Both the position numbers and the translations under genes were made by a program. The notes under the pieces were generated by a model. That model was not told the origin of the DNA. It searched no databases and worked only from the letters and a program-made list of their open reading frames with translations. A stretch of 64,000 bases of DNA from CAYRUP01 sp964489265 (lineage in GTDB: Bacteria; Pseudomonadota; Gammaproteobacteria; DSM-16500), in NCBI GenBank assembly GCA_964489265.1, contig CAZAXX010000004.1, positions 1 to 64,000 of the forward strand. The letters run 5' to 3'. Below, in pieces: positions 60,993-64,000 of the stretch; position 1 is the first letter of the stretch; each line of letters begins with the position of its first letter.

Positions 60993-62282
60993 TTTATTAC
61001 TTATTAATAAAATGAAAACTAAAATCGCAAAGAACATTCCTGAATAACCGGCTGTGATTCGATATGAATCTCCAATAAAAAAATGGGCTGTCAATGCTAC
61101 GCAATATAGCAACATACCGGAGATGATTGAAATTATCAAAGCACCCACAAATGAAAAATTATTCCCAAACGGAGGACCTAAAATCAATTTTTTTAAAGAA
61201 AATTTTTCTATTAGTCGCAGACTTTTTTGTACGCCTATGATAAATGCTACCACAGTCACAAAAAGCAATTCCCATTCCCAAGTAAGATTGTTGGGCTCAG
61301 GCGGCCACGTAGCAGAAACACCTAACTCTGAAAAAGCTAATACACCAAATAATACAGCCGCAAGTAATAACATAGGACCACGCACCAAAAGCAAACATAA
61401 ACAGATGCTGAGGAAAATTTCAAAAATAGCATAAAGCGGAAGTAGCCATTGACTATAATCAACACTCAGCAAAAGAAATTTATTCAGCCAGATGGCATTG
61501 GTATTATCAGCAAAATAGGTAATATTTTCGCGAAAATTTGTTAACACAAATACGCCTGAGAAATAATTGATACAGATTTGTAACACCAACATCGAACCGA
61601 TAATAATTATCATTATATCAAGATATGTATCGATGCGACCTTTATCATCACGCTCTTGATTTGGTTTTCTTTGCAAATAATAGTGCACCGAATTAATGAT
61701 AAAAAAACTGGTCGCTGAAGATATTGCAACTAGGTTCGCAAAAACAGGATCTCTGTAAGCAATAAACGTTACATAGTAAAGTGCAGCAGTTAATATAAGG
61801 ATAGCTAACAATGTTTTCATGACAGAATAGCCTAACTGCAAAAAAACAGATTGCGGTAACCAGGAATAAGTACGCAGACTGAATCCAATTAGCAATGCAA
61901 AAACTGCCGGAAACAAAAATTCAAAAGGCCACAATCCCGGATCATTCCAATTCAATGACCATGCAATAAAAAATCCTATCGCAACTATAATGCAGGTATA
62001 TGATCTCGCTAAAAGCGTGAGACACGCGAGTGAACTGATTAAGAGTCCCGCTGCAAACAAACAGGTACTCCAAGGCGCTGTGCTTTTTAAAAAAAGAATG
62101 AGTTTATTATTAAGAAAGTTATTTTCATTATATTGAAGCAACTCATTGAGAAAATCGATCCAGCCGACACTTGAAAAAGCATTACGAAACAAAAGACTAT
62201 AAAATTGGGTCAACAACACCATACCTAACAATATAATAATCAGGTTTATTGCAAATAAGCTTGAAGTGTTTTTATTTTGCAT
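60981..62282 (-). CDS. polytopic membrane protein with internal duplication
   Basis: A 433-residue protein with about 12 membrane helices and no recognised family. Residues of about 12-135 and 222-350 align with each other: IIILLGMVLLTQFYSLLF with IIIIGSMLVLQICINYF; STCLFAAGLLISSLACLTLL with LPLYAIFEIFLSICLCLLLV; and WPFEFLFPAVFALLIG with WEWELLFVTVVAFIIG. This indicates a duplicated unit of five to six helices. A TQxR or DoxX-like redox role cannot be shown. Confidence 0.7.
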   Translation of the reverse strand: MQNKNTSSLFAINLIIILLGMVLLTQFYSLLFRNAFSSVGWIDFLNELLQYNENNFLNNKLILFLKSTAPWSTCLFAAGLLISSLACLTLLARSYTCIIVAIGFFIAWSLNWNDPGLWPFEFLFPAVFALLIGFSLRTYSWLPQSVFLQLGYSVMKTLLAILILTAALYYVTFIAYRDPVFANLVAISSATSFFIINSVHYYLQRKPNQERDDKGRIDTYLDIMIIIIGSMLVLQICINYFSGVFVLTNFRENITYFADNTNAIWLNKFLLLSVDYSQWLLPLYAIFEIFLSICLCLLLVRGPMLLLAAVLFGVLAFSELGVSATWPPEPNNLTWEWELLFVTVVAFIIGVQKSLRLIEKFSLKKLILGPPFGNNFSFVGALIISIISGMLLYCVALTAHFFIGDSYRITAGYSGMFFAILVFILLISNKLRS

Positions 62283-62384
62283 TAATTACACCCCTCAATA
62301 GCTATATTATAGTATATTTTTTGCTATATAAGAGTGTATTTGATACCATTGAAAACACACTGAAAACAGCCGAATGGTGAAGAA

Positions 62385-64000
62385 ATGCATGACCGTCCAA
62401 GTCCACAGCAACCAGTTGATAATTTTGAACAATTACCACTAACAGTCCGTTACGAAAGACTGGTCCCAAAAATATTGCGACCTGTTACGATTTTGATTGG
62501 GATGTTCTTACCCGGCTTGTTGTGGAAAAACGTTAATTTATCGAAAGGTATATTTGCCGATATTCAGTGGATGAATGCTAAGACTTTAGTGGCGATGTCA
62601 TCGTATAACCTATCGGAAGTTAATGCATATTATTTACAGCACGAAAAAGCACTTAATCTAACTGATACATTGGCTAAACATCTTGATAGAGCATTTCCGA
62701 ACCATCCTGTCGATACGACTCAAAGTGACCCTACGAAACGTATTGCCTCCAAATCCAAGATTTTAGATGAAAGGAGCAAACTTTCTAAAAACATTACGGA
62801 ACTTGATCAATTAAAAAAAATTAAACACTATTATCAAGATGTTTATGGAACTCTGTTAGGTCTCAGAAGTAACGCAACAAAAGAAAGTCATTTATATACA
62901 ATTAAACAAAGCGAAGCAAAAAAAGTTATAAATTCAAAAAGTATATCTTACACACGTACAGATATGATCATGCACAGACCTATACTTGATAAAAAATCTT
63001 TTTCTGCGCTGGCAAAATTAATCAGCAAATCCTACAAAGAGGTGAATGCATCACTCATAGAGCGTAGACTCACTACCAAACTCATATCTAATGTAATTGA
63101 AAAAGATGCGTTTGATGATACCTTTGAATTTACGAGTTGGTATTTCATGTCCATATTCATTATGGGCGCATGTGTAACTCGATTCGCTCTTATAAATCCA
63201 AGTGTTAATTATCTTTTTAACACCTTTGTTCAACCTTCCAACCAAGAAATTGAAACCTTAGAAAAACTTTATGAATACAGCATGAAGGGCACGGCTTTAT
63301 TTATGCTACTGGTATCCTATGCATCTTTCAAAATGACAGATAACATTGAACATAAATCTGCTGCCTATGTCGTAATTTTAAGTACAGTCAGCTCAATGCT
63401 TTATGATGCACGTGAATTTTATTTGCTTGGGCAAGCAGAATATAGAAAATTTCTTTTGAATAGAGAAATGAATAGAAAAACGCAACAAGTTCATGATTAT
63501 TTTAATCAAGTTTTTGCAGATACCAATATATCTTGGAAACGTGGAAAGCAATTTGTATTTTCTGCAGAACGCATACAAAATGTTTCTCAACGTGCTGTCA
63601 TTAACATTATAGGTAAAATATTTGAAAAAAATGGGATTGCAGCCATATTCTGTATAAACGCTAATACCTTAACAGTTGAAGCTCATTTACCAGCAGCTCA
63701 GGCACAAACAATTAATACTCAAATTAAAGAACAAATAGAAGCATACAGAAAAGCAGCCACACCGAATATGTTTTTCACACAGCCTCAACCTGGCAAAGAA
63801 AAAAAACCAAAAAAACTTCCACAAACAGATCAACCATCAGACTCGGAAGATAAATCTGATGATGAAACAAAAACACCGGCTGACGAAAAATTTACATGGC
63901 CTTCTGGTGCTGTTTACGACAGTAGCGATCCTTCTTGCAAAATTAAAAAAATCGAGAATGATCGTTTTGGTACTTTCTTTGTCTCACATGAGATTGATAG
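62385..64000 (+). CDS. hypothetical membrane protein, C-terminus cut by window edge
   Basis: An open frame of 538 codons that runs off the right edge, starting at an ATG eight bases after GGTGAAGAA begins. Hydrophobic segments occur near residues 36-55 (VTILIGMFLPGLLWKNV), 250-268 (WYFMSIFIMGACVTRFALI), 310-325 (ALFMLLVSYASF) and 334-350. A helical, charged region lies between the first and second segments, and a Lys/Pro/Asp-rich disordered segment near residue 470-520. The family is not recognised. It is divergent from the duplicated membrane protein. Confidence 0.65.
   Translation, partial: MHDRPSPQQPVDNFEQLPLTVRYERLVPKILRPVTILIGMFLPGLLWKNVNLSKGIFADIQWMNAKTLVAMSSYNLSEVNAYYLQHEKALNLTDTLAKHLDRAFPNHPVDTTQSDPTKRIASKSKILDERSKLSKNITELDQLKKIKHYYQDVYGTLLGLRSNATKESHLYTIKQSEAKKVINSKSISYTRTDMIMHRPILDKKSFSALAKLISKSYKEVNASLIERRLTTKLISNVIEKDAFDDTFEFTSWYFMSIFIMGACVTRFALINPSVNYLFNTFVQPSNQEIETLEKLYEYSMKGTALFMLLVSYASFKMTDNIEHKSAAYVVILSTVSSMLYDAREFYLLGQAEYRKFLLNREMNRKTQQVHDYFNQVFADTNISWKRGKQFVFSAERIQNVSQRAVINIIGKIFEKNGIAAIFCINANTLTVEAHLPAAQAQTINTQIKEQIEAYRKAATPNMFFTQPQPGKEKKPKKLPQTDQPSDSEDKSDDETKTPADEKFTWPSGAVYDSSDPSCKIKKIENDRFGTFFVSHEID

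Overview
The window is AT-rich chromosomal DNA with dense, mostly short operons on both strands. No rRNA, tRNA, CRISPR array, intact IS element or prophage was seen. The housekeeping genes (photolyase, DinB, thymidine kinase, QueE, ABC-F, HAD-IG 5'-nucleotidase) are of gammaproteobacterial type. Several proteins have eukaryote-like modules: a double U-box, an LRR array, a phytase-like cysteine phosphatase, a DOT1-like methyltransferase and a TPR protein with a basic tail. Many large helical proteins are of unknown family. Together these suggest a host-associated (amoeba or arthropod) member of the Legionellales (Legionella/Coxiella/Aquicella/Berkiella-like). This taxonomic placement is inference.

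Layout. 1-3.3 kb: a TMEM43 homologue cut by the left edge, an unknown helical protein and an 11-repeat LRR protein. 3.5-5.1 kb: a umuD-dinB mutagenesis operon. 5.3-8.2 kb: PhyH dioxygenase, a beta-lactamase-fold protein and an EamA exporter. 8.3-10.9 kb: two tandem paralogous unknown proteins, followed by a nested repeat cluster. 11.1-17.7 kb: secreted phytase-like phosphatase, LptA-like protein, photolyase, carbonic anhydrase, Na+/H+ antiporter, RNA methyltransferase. 17.7-24.4 kb: ABC-F, MATE, DUF3775, beta-propeller protein, TonB-like protein, thymidine kinase. 24.4-27 kb: a decayed intergenic region with a MITE-like hairpin, a histone-H1-like Lys/Ala/Val protein, DUF1328 and a TPR protein. 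27-33.2 kb: DOT1-like methyltransferase, MAPEG, serine hydrolase, DUF4015 glycosidase-like protein, BON protein, a second H1-like protein, tautomerase, QueE. 33.3-41 kb: unknown proteins, small membrane proteins, TrmN6-like methyltransferase, Ku, a DUF4156 lipoprotein and an unknown gene pair. 41.1-47.4 kb: a possible secreted carbohydrate-active locus (beta-helix protein, alpha-toroid protein, sugar porter) beside a LuxR solo. 47.5-64 kb: unknown helical and membrane proteins interleaved with metabolic genes, then a membrane-anchored double-U-box protein, an internally duplicated polytopic protein and an ORF cut by the right edge.

Two repeat families punctuate the intergenic regions. One is a roughly 70-bp palindrome whose ends read TGTCATCCTGA; several genes use the TGA inside it as their own stop codon, including both members of one convergent pair. 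The other contains ATTCCC-N8-GGGAAT cores, the same consensus as neisserial dRS3, arranged as inverted pairs.

The strongest leads are the double-U-box protein, the stop-codon-supplying palindromes, the tandem unknown paralogs, the DOT1-like methyltransferase, the LuxR solo that keeps all six autoinducer-site residues, and a symmetric pair of perfect DnaA boxes beside ku. All assignments come from reading the sequence and from family knowledge; no database search was run.
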